A stretch of 28,473 nucleotides of DNA from positions 1 to 28,473 of IMG/VR virus record IMGVR_UViG_3300025155_000032, one strand, 5' to 3'. Of this stretch, positions 15,728 through 22,588 are shown in pieces. Origin of the DNA: a virus. How positions within the stretch are numbered: the first letter of the stretch is position 1; each line of letters opens with the position of its first letter. Below the pieces are notes generated by a model, which saw nothing but the letters and a program-made list of their open reading frames with translations, was not told the origin of the DNA and searched no databases. The position numbers and the translations under genes are program-made.

Positions 15728-17683
15728 ATGCCGCGGCCACGCCTCGAACAAACTCTGATCTTCGACAACCGGGTCGCCATCCAGACGGACTGGCAGGGTG
15801 TCTGCGCGAACCATATGTTGTTCGTTGCGTTCCCAGAATTCGGGCTGACACAGGAGCAGAAGGAAGCCGAATGGGATCGCGCGTTGGCGTCCGGCGTGAA
15901 GATCATCCGCACGTTCTACGATGTCTCGTGGGCGTTTGGAGAGACCTATCCGACGGGTCCGGCGAACTGGACGTCTGCCAACATGCTGGCGTTCTACGAA
16001 GGCGTCGCCGCGATGCAGGCGCGCGGCATAAAGGTCGTGATCAATACGGGATGGTCGTTCACGGGGAGCATCTGTCAGCCGTTCGAGGGCGTCGCAAGCA
16101 CGACGATGCCGACTCCGACGCACGAGGCAGCATGGGCAGCATGGATGTCGGAGACGTTCCACCAACTGATCAACGTGCGCGGCTACGACAACGTGATCGG
16201 CGGCGTCCTGTTCACCGAGCCGAATTTCGGAGCCGCCGCAGAGCCGATCCCGGTCGGCTACACGGGACTCGAATACTACGTACACATGGCAGAGGTGCTC
16301 GAGGCCAAGATCGTGGCCGACGATGCCAGCCGCACCCCGATACGCCCGCGCATCGTGCTCGTCGGCGGGCAGGAGCAGAGCGGGAGCGACGCCGATACCT
16401 GGATCGAGTACCTCAAGGCGAATGACACCGTCTGCGACGTGCTCAGCTCTCACAGCTACAACCTCAGCCCGGCGTTTGGGCCGCTGTCGCTATCCGGCAG
16501 CAACGACCTCAGCTACTCGGCGCTGATCGCCCGATTCGCCGCATGGGCGGCAGACGCGAGCCCGCGGCCCCTCTGGGTGGACGAGGGCAACACCGTGGTC
16601 GGAGGCAACACGGACAGCACCGGATATCGCGCGACAGCCGAGGCCGGCGTGAAAATGTGCACGTGGTTCGCGGGCCACATGCAGGCCGGCGTGCGTGCCA
16701 CGCTGCCGTGGACGCTTCAGGATGAGACGCACTGGCCGGCTCCAGCAGATAGCATTACGCAGCAGTTCGGGGTTGCGCGGTCGCTGCACGACACGGACGC
16801 GGTACGACCGGCCTGGTACGCGTTCAGCCTGTTTGCCAGTCTCGTCGGTGGCGGCGGCGTCACGTCGGTGTTCCCGTCGCTGAACGGCACGGCACTGCTG
16901 CACGGCACCGGCGTGCACATCCCGCAGGGTCAGCGCCACGCCACGCACCCGGACGGCGAATACACCTTCGTCGCGATCAATGAGGCGCACACGCCCGTGC
17001 GCACGCAGGTGCGCTTCAAGGAGGTGATCGGGTCGCGGACGTTCTACCGGTATGTCTACAGCGGCGAGCGACCGCCCGATGCCGCCGCCAACCCGGCGTA
17101 TCTGATTCCCTACGACCAGATCTACACGGGCGTGCAGAAGAACCTGCCGCCGAACGTCATACCCGGTCACAGCGTGGTGTTCTACTCGACGATCAACCTG
17201 CAAGCGCCGACCGCGCTCAACCTAGCGCTGACCGCGAAAGCGACTACGGACAGCACTGGCGCGGGGGATTGCACCTTCGTCAACGACGGCAACTTCACGA
17301 ATTGCAGCAGCTCGCCGGGGAACGGCTGGCGCAAGGCGGACAACGACTCGCACTACGTCGAACTGACATGGGAGGACGACGACGGTGACCCCGTCCAGGT
17401 GACAATCGGACGGCTGGAGCTCGCCTTCGTTGCTGGGACACCGGGTGTCGTGTGGCCCGACTACACGACGTCCAGCATGGGCACGGCGTGCGCCGGTTAC
17501 ACCGTTCAGTATTGGAACGGGTCGGCGTTCGTGGACTTCAGCACGCCGGTCAACGTCACCGACAACACGGCCCCCAACCGCACGCACACGTTCACGCCGG
17601 TGAGCACCACGAAGATCCGCCTGACGGTGACCAGCGCGGCGGCGACCGGGCAGGTCAACCAGATCGGCGCCTACGCCTCGTGA
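15728..17683 (+). CDS. Glycoside hydrolase (clan A-like TIM barrel) with C-terminal discoidin-like module
   Basis: A 651-residue protein. Residues 1 to about 400 look like a clan A (beta/alpha)8 hydrolase. VIGGVLFTEPNF places a candidate acid/base Glu at E164, LSSHSYN gives H242, and PLWVDEGNTV gives a candidate nucleophile at E286, with the order and spacing usual in this clan. After a variable beta region, residues about 500-651 (CTFVNDGNFTNCSSS, then FTPVSTTKIRLTVTS) look like an F5/8-type C or carbohydrate-binding module. It has no signal peptide, so it probably rides on the virion as a capsule or exopolysaccharide depolymerase. The SD is AAGGCGG. The exact GH family is not settled. Confidence 0.72.
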   Translation: MPRPRLEQTLIFDNRVAIQTDWQGVCANHMLFVAFPEFGLTQEQKEAEWDRALASGVKIIRTFYDVSWAFGETYPTGPANWTSANMLAFYEGVAAMQARGIKVVINTGWSFTGSICQPFEGVASTTMPTPTHEAAWAAWMSETFHQLINVRGYDNVIGGVLFTEPNFGAAAEPIPVGYTGLEYYVHMAEVLEAKIVADDASRTPIRPRIVLVGGQEQSGSDADTWIEYLKANDTVCDVLSSHSYNLSPAFGPLSLSGSNDLSYSALIARFAAWAADASPRPLWVDEGNTVVGGNTDSTGYRATAEAGVKMCTWFAGHMQAGVRATLPWTLQDETHWPAPADSITQQFGVARSLHDTDAVRPAWYAFSLFASLVGGGGVTSVFPSLNGTALLHGTGVHIPQGQRHATHPDGEYTFVAINEAHTPVRTQVRFKEVIGSRTFYRYVYSGERPPDAAANPAYLIPYDQIYTGVQKNLPPNVIPGHSVVFYSTINLQAPTALNLALTAKATTDSTGAGDCTFVNDGNFTNCSSSPGNGWRKADNDSHYVELTWEDDDGDPVQVTIGRLELAFVAGTPGVVWPDYTTSSMGTACAGYTVQYWNGSAFVDFSTPVNVTDNTAPNRTHTFTPVSTTKIRLTVTSAAATGQVNQIGAYAS

Positions 17684-17687
17684 CGCC

Positions 17688-18026
17688 GTGGGCGACGGCG
17701 ACGACACCCCGCCGGTAGACTTCGATCCCGGCGAGTGGGGCGCTGACGACGCGCGGACGCAGGCCGACGGCGACGCTGTCCCGGTCCCCATCGACGAGCC
17801 GGTCACGGCGACCCACGGCATCGCTGACATGCTCGAGGACGCCAGGCGGCGGGGCTACGAGCAGGCGGCCGAGCACATCGTCGAGCAAGTACAGCAGACG
17901 CGCGAGGAGGTCATCGACGTCGTCCGCCAGCTGTTCATGTTCTTCGAGCTCCAACACCCGATGTGGCGGGGCGAGGACTGGAAGCGGGCCGAGCGGTGGA
18001 TCAGGGAGAGGTTGCCGCCGTTGTGA
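17688..18026 (+). CDS. Acidic helical protein, unknown function
   Basis: A 112-residue protein starting at GTG 17688, four bases after the hydrolase stop. The first 40 residues are acidic and probably disordered (GDGDDTPPVDFDPGEWGADD). Residues about 45-112 form helices with RGYEQAAEHIVEQVQQTREE and RQLFMFFELQHPMW. I do not recognise the family. Its end overlaps the convergent gene at 18001-18231 by 26 bases, so no separate terminator exists between the two strands here. Confidence 0.5.
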   Translation: MGDGDDTPPVDFDPGEWGADDARTQADGDAVPVPIDEPVTATHGIADMLEDARRRGYEQAAEHIVEQVQQTREEVIDVVRQLFMFFELQHPMWRGEDWKRAERWIRERLPPL

Positions 18027-18231
18027 CGTCGTCCCCGGCAGCCGTCGCGACGTAGGTCTCGACCGTCTTCTCGGCGCGAGATACGAGGACGTTGAGCCTG
18101 ACCACCGTCGCCGCTACCAGGCCGGCAAGGTCGGGCGCCGCCAGCGCGGCGTGGAGGCGTAGCGCGGCCAGCTCGCGGCGCATGGCTTGATGCGCGTCGT
18201 GGCTGTCGCGGGCGAGGTCGGGGAGCGGCAT
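18001..18231 (-). CDS. Small helical protein downstream of the endolysin
   Basis: A 76-residue protein, MPLPDLARDSHDAHQAMRRE, then a long Ala/Leu-rich helix (about 18-58) and a Thr/Ala C-terminal tail. Its ATG overlaps the endolysin TGA (TGATG at 18233-18229), so it is very probably translated from the same transcript. A lysis-accessory role fits the position, but no TM segment or lipobox is clear, so a spanin is not supported. Confidence 0.55.
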   Translation of the reverse strand: MPLPDLARDSHDAHQAMRRELAALRLHAALAAPDLAGLVAATVVRLNVLVSRAEKTVETYVATAAGDDVTTAATSP

Positions 18232-18806
18232 CAGACGAACGGGGAGGGCGGCATTCCGGGCGGAAAGACGAGCGGCGGGCGCTCTTCGATCGTCGGCAGC
18301 GGCGGCGCGCCTGGGTGCATGATGTTGCCGACCATGCGCGCGTCGTGGCCCCAGGCTTCGATCTGCGTCTCGACCCAATCCTCCCACGCGGCACCGCCGT
18401 CGCCGGGATAGCGGCCGGCCTGAAGGTCCGCCAGCGAAACCGGCAGTTCGACATGCGGGCGCTCGAACGAAAGTGAGCGCAGGCCGACGCCGGACGCCAG
18501 CTTCGTGAATTCGGCCCACATGCCGGGGCGCGGCTCCACCCACGTCCACCGCCCGTCGACGAAGAACACAAAGTCGGCCGCCAGCGCGTACTGATGCAGC
18601 GAACTCCATGCCTTGGCGCGCGTCACGGTCTTGCCGACGTCCCCCACGCCCCGCCCGCGCGCGTAGAGCTCGCACTGGCGGAACGGCGCCCGGCCGGTCT
18701 CGTAGATGGCCAGCGGGATGCCGGCGCGCTCGAGATCACGCGCGAGCTGCGTGCACGGGTGGCGGAACGCCAGGTGCAGGAGCGACGTGTCGCTGATCCG
18801 GGGCAT
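18231..18806 (-). CDS. M15-family endolysin (L-Ala-D-Glu / D-Ala carboxypeptidase type)
   Basis: A 191-residue zinc peptidase that should cut the peptide part of peptidoglycan at the end of infection. The two M15 signatures are clear. SSLHQYALAADF carries H71 and D78, the S-x-H-x-x-G-x-A-x-D motif with Ala in place of Gly. SFERPHVEL carries E115 and H118, the catalytic Glu and third zinc ligand. Residues 1-60 include TSLLHLAFRHPC and the ETGRAPFRQCELYARGRG substrate-side segment typical of phage Ply-type enzymes. No signal peptide is present, so a holin is needed. It starts at ATG 18806, 36 nt below a late-type motif; the frame continues upstream, but that part is not endolysin-like. Confidence 0.85.
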   Translation of the reverse strand: MPRISDTSLLHLAFRHPCTQLARDLERAGIPLAIYETGRAPFRQCELYARGRGVGDVGKTVTRAKAWSSLHQYALAADFVFFVDGRWTWVEPRPGMWAEFTKLASGVGLRSLSFERPHVELPVSLADLQAGRYPGDGGAAWEDWVETQIEAWGHDARMVGNIMHPGAPPLPTIEERPPLVFPPGMPPSPFV

Positions 18807-18842
18807 GAGCCGATCCTGGCGCCGCAGCGCGGGCGGACCCAA
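18807..18842 (-). promoter_or_regulatory. Late-type promoter motif, copy D
   Basis: On the minus strand CGAACTTGGGTCCGCC has its first T at 18842, exactly 36 nt before ATG 18806. AGGAT lies 7-11 nt before the ATG. This is the only copy on the minus strand and it precedes the endolysin, which ties that gene to the plus-strand late genes. Confidence 0.55.
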
Positions 18843-18919
18843 GTTCGGGGCTGCGTCATAACTTGACCGCAGCGCCCGTTCTTGTCGCTTAACTGGCGGA
18901 GGCATGCTCCGCGGCGGGC

Positions 18920-19711
18920 TCAGCCCTTGGCGGCGGCGTCGATACGGGCGAGCAGGGCAGCGACGCGACAACCCCAGCACCCGCACCCCACCTCGACGCA
19001 GCGACCGGCGTGGTCCGCGCACCAGCACATCTTCGCGTCTCGCGGTGGGTCTCGCAGCAGCGCCAGCATCTCGTCGCACAACTGGTCGTCGTACACGCTG
19101 GCGGCGGGCGGCGCACCAATATCCGCGCGCGACGGGATGAACGGCACCGCATCGCGCGGCACCGCCTCTACGGGAACCTCGACCGGCGGCCCCATCGGCT
19201 TCCCGGCTTTCACCCACGCCATGAACGAGCAGTCGTCGGCGTGTGGCCCGGTCAGCGGTCGCTGGCACGCCGGGCAGCCGTCGAAATGGAACGTCACGAC
19301 CGACGGCGGCACCGGATCTACGGGGGAGGCGGGCTCGGGCGGCGCGTGAAATCCGACCCCATCGGGTTGCAGCGTCCATTCACGGTCGAACGCGTCCGCA
19401 CCGTCATATCTCCAGGATCGCGCCTCGGCAAACGTCTGCCACGTGTATCGGACCTCGCGGACCTCGATGAGCGTCGCCACTCCGTTGGTCGCATGGATCA
19501 TCGTCACCGTGCCGGAAATACCGGCATCGTCCTTGCGCTGCCTTGGGCGCAGCGACCGGGCCGCCTTCGCGAGAACGTCGCGCACGAACGGGTCCGCCTC
19601 GACGGCCGCCGACTTGACGTGCTTCGCTTCCATCGCGCGGTTCATGCGCAGCTCGCAGGCTGGGCATGGCGTCGACGTGGGCACAGCGGGGCCATGAGGG
19701 GCGTCAGCCAC
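18920..19711 (-). CDS. Cys-pair-rich protein, unknown function
   Basis: A 263-residue protein with several separate Cys clusters: CPAC near residue 16, CPACQRPLTGPHADDC about 145-160, and a dense C-terminal group, MCWCADHAGRCVEVGCGCWGC (about 229-249). These look like zinc ribbons or knuckles joined by low-complexity Pro-rich linkers (PPEPASPVDPVPPSV). No catalytic motif is recognised. The start is GTG 19711 with GAGGA 9-13 bases upstream, overlapping the previous gene by 8 bases. It is the last gene of the leftward operon from 21020. A 113-bp gap with the late-type motif then separates it from the endolysin. Confidence 0.6.
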   Translation of the reverse strand: MADAPHGPAVPTSTPCPACELRMNRAMEAKHVKSAAVEADPFVRDVLAKAARSLRPRQRKDDAGISGTVTMIHATNGVATLIEVREVRYTWQTFAEARSWRYDGADAFDREWTLQPDGVGFHAPPEPASPVDPVPPSVVTFHFDGCPACQRPLTGPHADDCSFMAWVKAGKPMGPPVEVPVEAVPRDAVPFIPSRADIGAPPAASVYDDQLCDEMLALLRDPPRDAKMCWCADHAGRCVEVGCGCWGCRVAALLARIDAAAKG

Positions 19712-20024
19712 GGCTTGGAATCCTCTCCGCGCACTCGTCGCAGTTCGTTGCGTACATGTTTGTCACCACCTCGGCGCCGTCCAGATCACGGGCCGCGCGA
19801 CAGAGCCGCTCTCTGGTGCCGTCGGGGAACTTCAGGATGATGTGCATCTCCGGACCTCCGCTCAGTTGGAAGCACGGGTCGCACACCACGACCGTGTCAA
19901 CGCCCACGGTCATGCCCGGGAAGTTGGCGGCAGCTTCTGTGGCAGCTTCGTCATCCGACCAAGCCGCGTCGAACGTCTCGCCGCACATGGCACACTTCAT
20001 TGTGGCCGATGGAGCGTCGCTCAT
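19704..20024 (-). CDS. Small zinc-ribbon protein
   Basis: A 106-residue protein. Residues 9-52 (MKCAMCGETFDAAW, then DEAATEAAANFPG and VVVCDPCF) form a two-Cys-pair ribbon (C11, C14, C48, C51) found in many small phage and actinobacterial proteins. A third pair near the C-terminus, TNCDEC, may add a second site. The likely role is DNA, RNA or protein binding; nothing narrower can be said. ATG overlaps the upstream stop (ATGA at 20024-20021). Confidence 0.6.
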   Translation of the reverse strand: MSDAPSATMKCAMCGETFDAAWSDDEAATEAAANFPGMTVGVDTVVVCDPCFQLSGGPEMHIILKFPDGTRERLCRAARDLDGAEVVTNMYATNCDECAERIPSRG

Positions 20025-20299
20025 CGGGCACCGGCCTTGTACGCGCGCCCGAAGTCGTCAACCGCCACCAGGTCGCCGCGCTTGACGTTCTCGGCGGTGG
20101 TCACGCTGACGACTCCGAAGACCGCCGTCTCCAGCGGTTCGTCGAACAGCCCGCGGAACGGCACACCCATGTCCTCGGCTTCGTTCCACCGTCGGTCCAT
20201 GTCGTCGGCGTACGCGCGCAGCCACATCTTGGTGGCCTTGCGCCCCCTGCGGTTCAACCTCCCCGCGTAGCGCAGCGGGCGGGGCTGGGTGCCGGTCAT
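20021..20299 (-). CDS. Small basic protein, unknown function
   Basis: A 92-residue protein with a basic start (MTGTQPRPLRYAGRLNRRGR), a Trp-rich helical stretch about 22-48 (KMWLRAYADDMDRRWNEAED) and a beta-rich end (VKRGDLVAVDDFGRAYKAG). I do not recognise it. The frame is open to 20413, but ATG 20299 overlaps the upstream stop as ATGA and suits the operon pattern, so the shorter version is preferred. Confidence 0.5.
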   Translation of the reverse strand: MTGTQPRPLRYAGRLNRRGRKATKMWLRAYADDMDRRWNEAEDMGVPFRGLFDEPLETAVFGVVSVTTAENVKRGDLVAVDDFGRAYKAGAR

Positions 20300-20544
20300 G
20301 ACGCGCGTTCCTCCCATGGTCCAATCACTACCCGCGAGTCGCCCGCGACCAGCCGTGCATGGAGCGACTCCGCTTCGCCGTCGGTCAGCGGCAGTCCCTG
20401 CGCGACTTTGCACTCAGGGCACGGCTCGAACGGGAAGACGGTGACGGTCGCCCGCCAGTCGAGGCAGTGTCCGCACAGGTCCGTGCTACGCGCAGGCGGC
20501 GGGCGGTCGGGCAGGGAGAGGCGGAATGGAGCAGTGGCGCTCAC
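20296..20544 (-). CDS. Small zinc-binding-type protein
   Basis: An 82-residue protein. Two Cys pairs, CGHC (about 24-27) and CPEC (about 42-45), separated by WRATVTVFPFEP, suggest one zinc site. The rest is helical (LTDGEAESLHARLVAG) with a C-terminal VVIGPWEERAS. The frame extends to an ATG at 20586, but GTG 20544 overlaps the upstream TGA (GTGA) and is preferred. Function unknown. Confidence 0.5.
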   Translation of the reverse strand: MSATAPFRLSLPDRPPPARSTDLCGHCLDWRATVTVFPFEPCPECKVAQGLPLTDGEAESLHARLVAGDSRVVIGPWEERAS

Positions 20545-21020
20545 GTCCCTGCCTCCGTCGTCGGGTTCACGAAGCCGATGGAGCACGAGATGCTCTCGGC
20601 GTACCCGCGCGGCACCACCGCCATGGCCCCTGGCGGCTTCGTCTCGTCGACATGAATCGGGCCGTCGAAGCTCGCCTCTGCAAGGGGCCGCGTCACCTCT
20701 GAGCAGATGATCGATAAGACCTTCGGCCGCTCACCTGGACTGCGGAAGCAACGCACGGAATGCGCGAGCTGCTCGATGTAGAGGCGCGTCGCCTCGGCGT
20801 CATCGACCGGCGGGCGGCGCGTGATGTCGGCACTGATGAAGTCGCGGACGACCTCGACTGCGCGATCGAGCCCCTGACGCTCTGCGCGTTCCAGCCCCGC
20901 CTGAATGAGCCACTGGCTCAGGCTCTGGCGGGCCCTCTGCGAAGCCTCGATAAACACGGCCTTTTCGTGCCGTTCTGGGATCACCTTGATGTCTCCGTCT
21001 GGTGTAGGGGCTCGGGCCAC
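20541..21020 (-). CDS. Possible ribbon-helix-helix regulator heading the leftward operon
   Basis: A 159-residue protein. Residues about 10-50 (DIKVIPERHEKAVFIEASQR, then SLSQWLIQAGLERAERQG) read like a beta-strand-helix-helix DNA-binding domain of the DUF1778/Arc type, with the SLSQWL turn between helices. The C-terminal 100 residues (VRCFRSPGERPKVLSIICSE, then AMAVVPRGYAESI) are not recognised. As first gene of a divergent pair it could control both directions. The start is GTG 21020, placed by a promoter TTG 36 nt upstream. A later in-frame GTG with GGAG 8 bases before it (at the V of KVIPER) is a real alternative. Confidence 0.5.
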   Translation of the reverse strand: MARAPTPDGDIKVIPERHEKAVFIEASQRARQSLSQWLIQAGLERAERQGLDRAVEVVRDFISADITRRPPVDDAEATRLYIEQLAHSVRCFRSPGERPKVLSIICSEVTRPLAEASFDGPIHVDETKPPGAMAVVPRGYAESISCSIGFVNPTTEAGT

Positions 21021-21056
21021 AGGGAGACTATGGCGCCATCAAGGGGTCTATGGCAA
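21021..21056 (-). promoter_or_regulatory. Sigma70-like promoter for the leftward operon
   Basis: On the minus strand TTGCCA lies at 21056-21051, followed by an 18-bp spacer and CATAGT (-12 to -7 relative to GTG 21020). The TTG is 36 nt upstream of the start codon, so the transcript may begin at the GTG. No SD is present. CTATGG occurs twice on the plus strand in this region and may be part of an operator. Confidence 0.45.
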
Positions 21057-21074
21057 GGGGGAAGCGAAGGGGAG

Positions 21075-21103
21075 TTGAAAGGGAAATGAAAGGGCAGTAG
21101 TCT
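21075..21103 (+). promoter_or_regulatory. Sigma70-like promoter for the rightward operon
   Basis: TTGAAA (21075-21080), a 17-bp spacer and TAGTCT (21098-21103). The first T is 36 nt upstream of ATG 21111 and the sequence between -10 and ATG has no SD, so the mRNA may be leaderless. It is back to back with the leftward promoter, like a phage regulatory switch region. Confidence 0.55.
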
Positions 21104-21110
21104 AATCTTC

Positions 21111-21317
21111 ATGACGACGAAGAAGACAGCGGCCCCGACGGTCACCACCTGGCAGGCCCTCCCCGTCTGGGCGGCCGCCTACGGCATCGACGCGGATGGG
21201 CAGGCGTGGGAGCGAGCAACGGGGCCGCGGGGCGACGCCTCGTTCTTCCCCCTCGGGACCCCGGCCCCGACGTGGGCGCCGGCTGCGGGCAACATCGACG
21301 TCGTGGAGGTCGACTAA
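21111..21317 (+). CDS. Small protein heading the rightward operon, unknown
   Basis: A 68-residue protein: MTTKKTAAPTVTTWQALPVW, then AAAYGIDADGQAWERATGPR and ASFFPLGTPAPTWAPAAGN, ending in acidic DVVEVD. No known domain is recognised. It is the first gene after a good promoter, which usually means early, abundant expression and often host-takeover or anti-defence roles in phages; that is inference from position only. The stop is followed directly by the next ATG. Confidence 0.55.
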   Translation: MTTKKTAAPTVTTWQALPVWAAAYGIDADGQAWERATGPRGDASFFPLGTPAPTWAPAAGNIDVVEVD

Positions 21318-21449
21318 ATGGTCCCCGTCGAGGTCGAGGAAGAGACGACGGTGGCCGAGCCGTACGAGACGATCGAGGCCGTCAGCCGGGAGTGGCACGG
21401 GCGGCTGTTCGCCAACGAGAACGAAGACGAGGAAAGGCAGGTAGCGTGA
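21318..21449 (+). CDS. 43-residue acidic protein
   Basis: Starts at ATG 21318 immediately after the previous TAA. It encodes a strongly acidic peptide (MVPVEVEEETTVAEPYETIE, then SREWHGRLFANENEDEERQ). Its TGA (21447-21449) overlaps the next ATG in the usual TGATG style. Acidic small early proteins can act as DNA mimics, but nothing specific supports that here. Confidence 0.5.
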   Translation: MVPVEVEEETTVAEPYETIEAVSREWHGRLFANENEDEERQVA

Positions 21450-21790
21450 TGGAAATGACGAAGCGTTACGAGGTGCGAGCGGTCGGCGGCATGCCGGGGA
21501 AGCGCGCCCCCGCCGAGCTGCTGGCCGGATACGACAGCTTCGAGGCTGCCGCCGCGGTGGCGAAGCGAGAGGCGAACCGGTTCCCGCGCGGGACCTGTGT
21601 CCTCGACACCGAGACCGGCCTGGTGGACTACGGGGTCGGCGACAAGAGCGGCGACTCGACGGGCGGGGCGGTCGCCCTCATCATCGCCGCGTTCCTGGCC
21701 CTGCTCCCCGCCGCCTGCGCTACGGCGCCCCGGGCGGGGTCCTTGAGCTTGGCGACGGTGAGCTTGGTCGTCGAAGTGACGCGCCGCTAG
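21449..21790 (+). CDS. Small protein with one hydrophobic segment
   Basis: A 113-residue protein. Residues 1-65 are soluble (TKRYEVRAVGGMPGKRAPAE, then YDSFEAAAAVAKREANRFPR and TCVLDTETGLVDYG), a layout seen in small phage proteins. A hydrophobic segment at about 73-92 (GGAVALIIAAFLALLPAACA) may anchor it in the membrane. The start at 21449 overlaps the previous stop; Met3 is possible too. Family not recognised. Confidence 0.5.
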   Translation: MEMTKRYEVRAVGGMPGKRAPAELLAGYDSFEAAAAVAKREANRFPRGTCVLDTETGLVDYGVGDKSGDSTGGAVALIIAAFLALLPAACATAPRAGSLSLATVSLVVEVTRR

Positions 21791-21801
21791 TCGGACCGGT
21801 A

Positions 21802-22098
21802 GTGCTGGTCTCGATCTACGTACTGGTCGATCCGCGCGATCAGATCGTGCGGTACGTCGGCAAGACGAGGCGATCGCTGCGCGATCGGCTAAACGGTCAC
21901 CTCGCGGACAAGGACAGTAGGCGGAGTCCATGGATCGCGGAACTGCGCGCGATAGGGTTGCGTCCGATCATCGCCGAGATCGAGTCTGTTCCCGACGAGC
22001 GGAGCACGGAAGCGGAGCGCACGTGGATCAGCCACTACCGGCCGCTCGGTCACATCCTGAACGCGGTCGACACGTCATGGGAATCGGCCACCGGTTGA
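21802..22098 (+). CDS. GIY-YIG nuclease-domain protein
   Basis: A 98-residue single-domain protein. IYVLVD at residues 5-10 and RYVGKT at 17-22 are the two paired GIY-YIG motifs. SLRDRLNGHL (25-34) supplies the conserved Arg and His, and TEAERTWISHYRP supplies the metal-binding Glu (E70 or E72). NAVDTS near the end matches the usual Asn. Such small proteins occur as homing endonucleases or stand-alone nucleases in phages. With no extra DNA-binding domain, it may act in DNA processing or host DNA breakdown. GTG start 11 bases after the previous stop; no strong SD. Confidence 0.75.
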   Translation: MLVSIYVLVDPRDQIVRYVGKTRRSLRDRLNGHLADKDSRRSPWIAELRAIGLRPIIAEIESVPDERSTEAERTWISHYRPLGHILNAVDTSWESATG

Positions 22099-22124
22099 CC
22101 ATGGGCCCACCACGGACCTAGGCT
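22095..22124 (+). promoter_or_regulatory. Sigma70-like promoter before 22133
   Basis: TTGACC (22095-22100), an 18-bp spacer and TAGGCT (22119-22124). The expected start point is about 22131-22133, on the ATG at 22133. The -10 resembles the TAGTCT of the 21111 promoter. No SD is present. Confidence 0.45.
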
Positions 22125-22132
22125 AGCGATGC

Positions 22133-22408
22133 ATGGACGACGACACCAGGTCGCGACGAGACGCGGAGGCCGCCGAGAGGCGGTCAGCAGCAGCCCGCAA
22201 GGCGGCGCTGGCGCGGTGGGCAGCGGCCGGTCCGCGTGCGCGCGCAGCACAGGCTCGCCGCGCTCGGGCTATGGTCGAGGGTCGCGACGATGGCCACGCC
22301 CAGCGGGCGGGCGCCGCTGGGGGCAGAGCCCGCGCCGACGCCCTCACCGCAGAGCAGCGGTCAGAGTCAGCCCGCCATGCGGCGCTGGCACGCCACCGCG
22401 CCAAGTAG
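22133..22408 (+). CDS. Small Arg/Ala-rich helical protein
   Basis: A 91-residue, very basic protein (MDDDTRSRRDAEAAERRSAA). It contains two similar helical units, SAAARKAALARW (about 19-30) and SESARHAALARH (about 78-89). The A-R-K-A-A-x-A-R-W style recurs in small phage DNA-associated proteins and zinc-less nucleic-acid-binding helices. No established domain is recognised. Low-complexity composition makes chance coding a concern, but the promoter at the right spacing and the good open frame support it. Confidence 0.5.
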   Translation: MDDDTRSRRDAEAAERRSAAARKAALARWAAAGPRARAAQARRARAMVEGRDDGHAQRAGAAGGRARADALTAEQRSESARHAALARHRAK

Positions 22409-22414
22409 CTGCGC

Positions 22415-22580
22415 AGCATGCTTCGCACGTGCGCATTATGCTTCGCATGGTGTGCGCCTATGGAATCGCGTTGTTACGCGAACACGTGCGCAGCTTGCTA
22501 CGCACCGGTGCGGGGAAGGCGATTCGTGCACGTGTAATTACGCATGGTTAGCCGACGGCGCAATGTGGTACGCATGTTGC
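22415..22580 (+). repeat. Cluster of six TWCGCR sites between genes
   Basis: T[TA]CGC[AG] cores start at 22422, 22442, 22475, 22499, 22539 and 22569, most followed by a purine/pyrimidine YG and preceded by TG-C or G-T. CACGTG appears three times (about 22427, 22483, 22529), the first inside a perfect CGCACGTGCG palindrome. The region is AT-richer than its surroundings and holds no supported gene. It could be an operator array or a replication origin with iterons. Confidence 0.5.
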
Positions 22581-22582
22581 TC

Positions 22583-22588
22583 TAGATA
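22583..22588 (+). promoter_or_regulatory. Candidate -10 element (TAGATA)
   Basis: TAGATA lies at -12 to -7 relative to ATG 22595. No -35 is visible, but the last TACGCA site (22569-22574) occupies the spacer, so regulator-dependent transcription is plausible. The transcript would start near 22595, giving about a 33-nt leader for the SD-led start at 22628. Confidence 0.35.
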
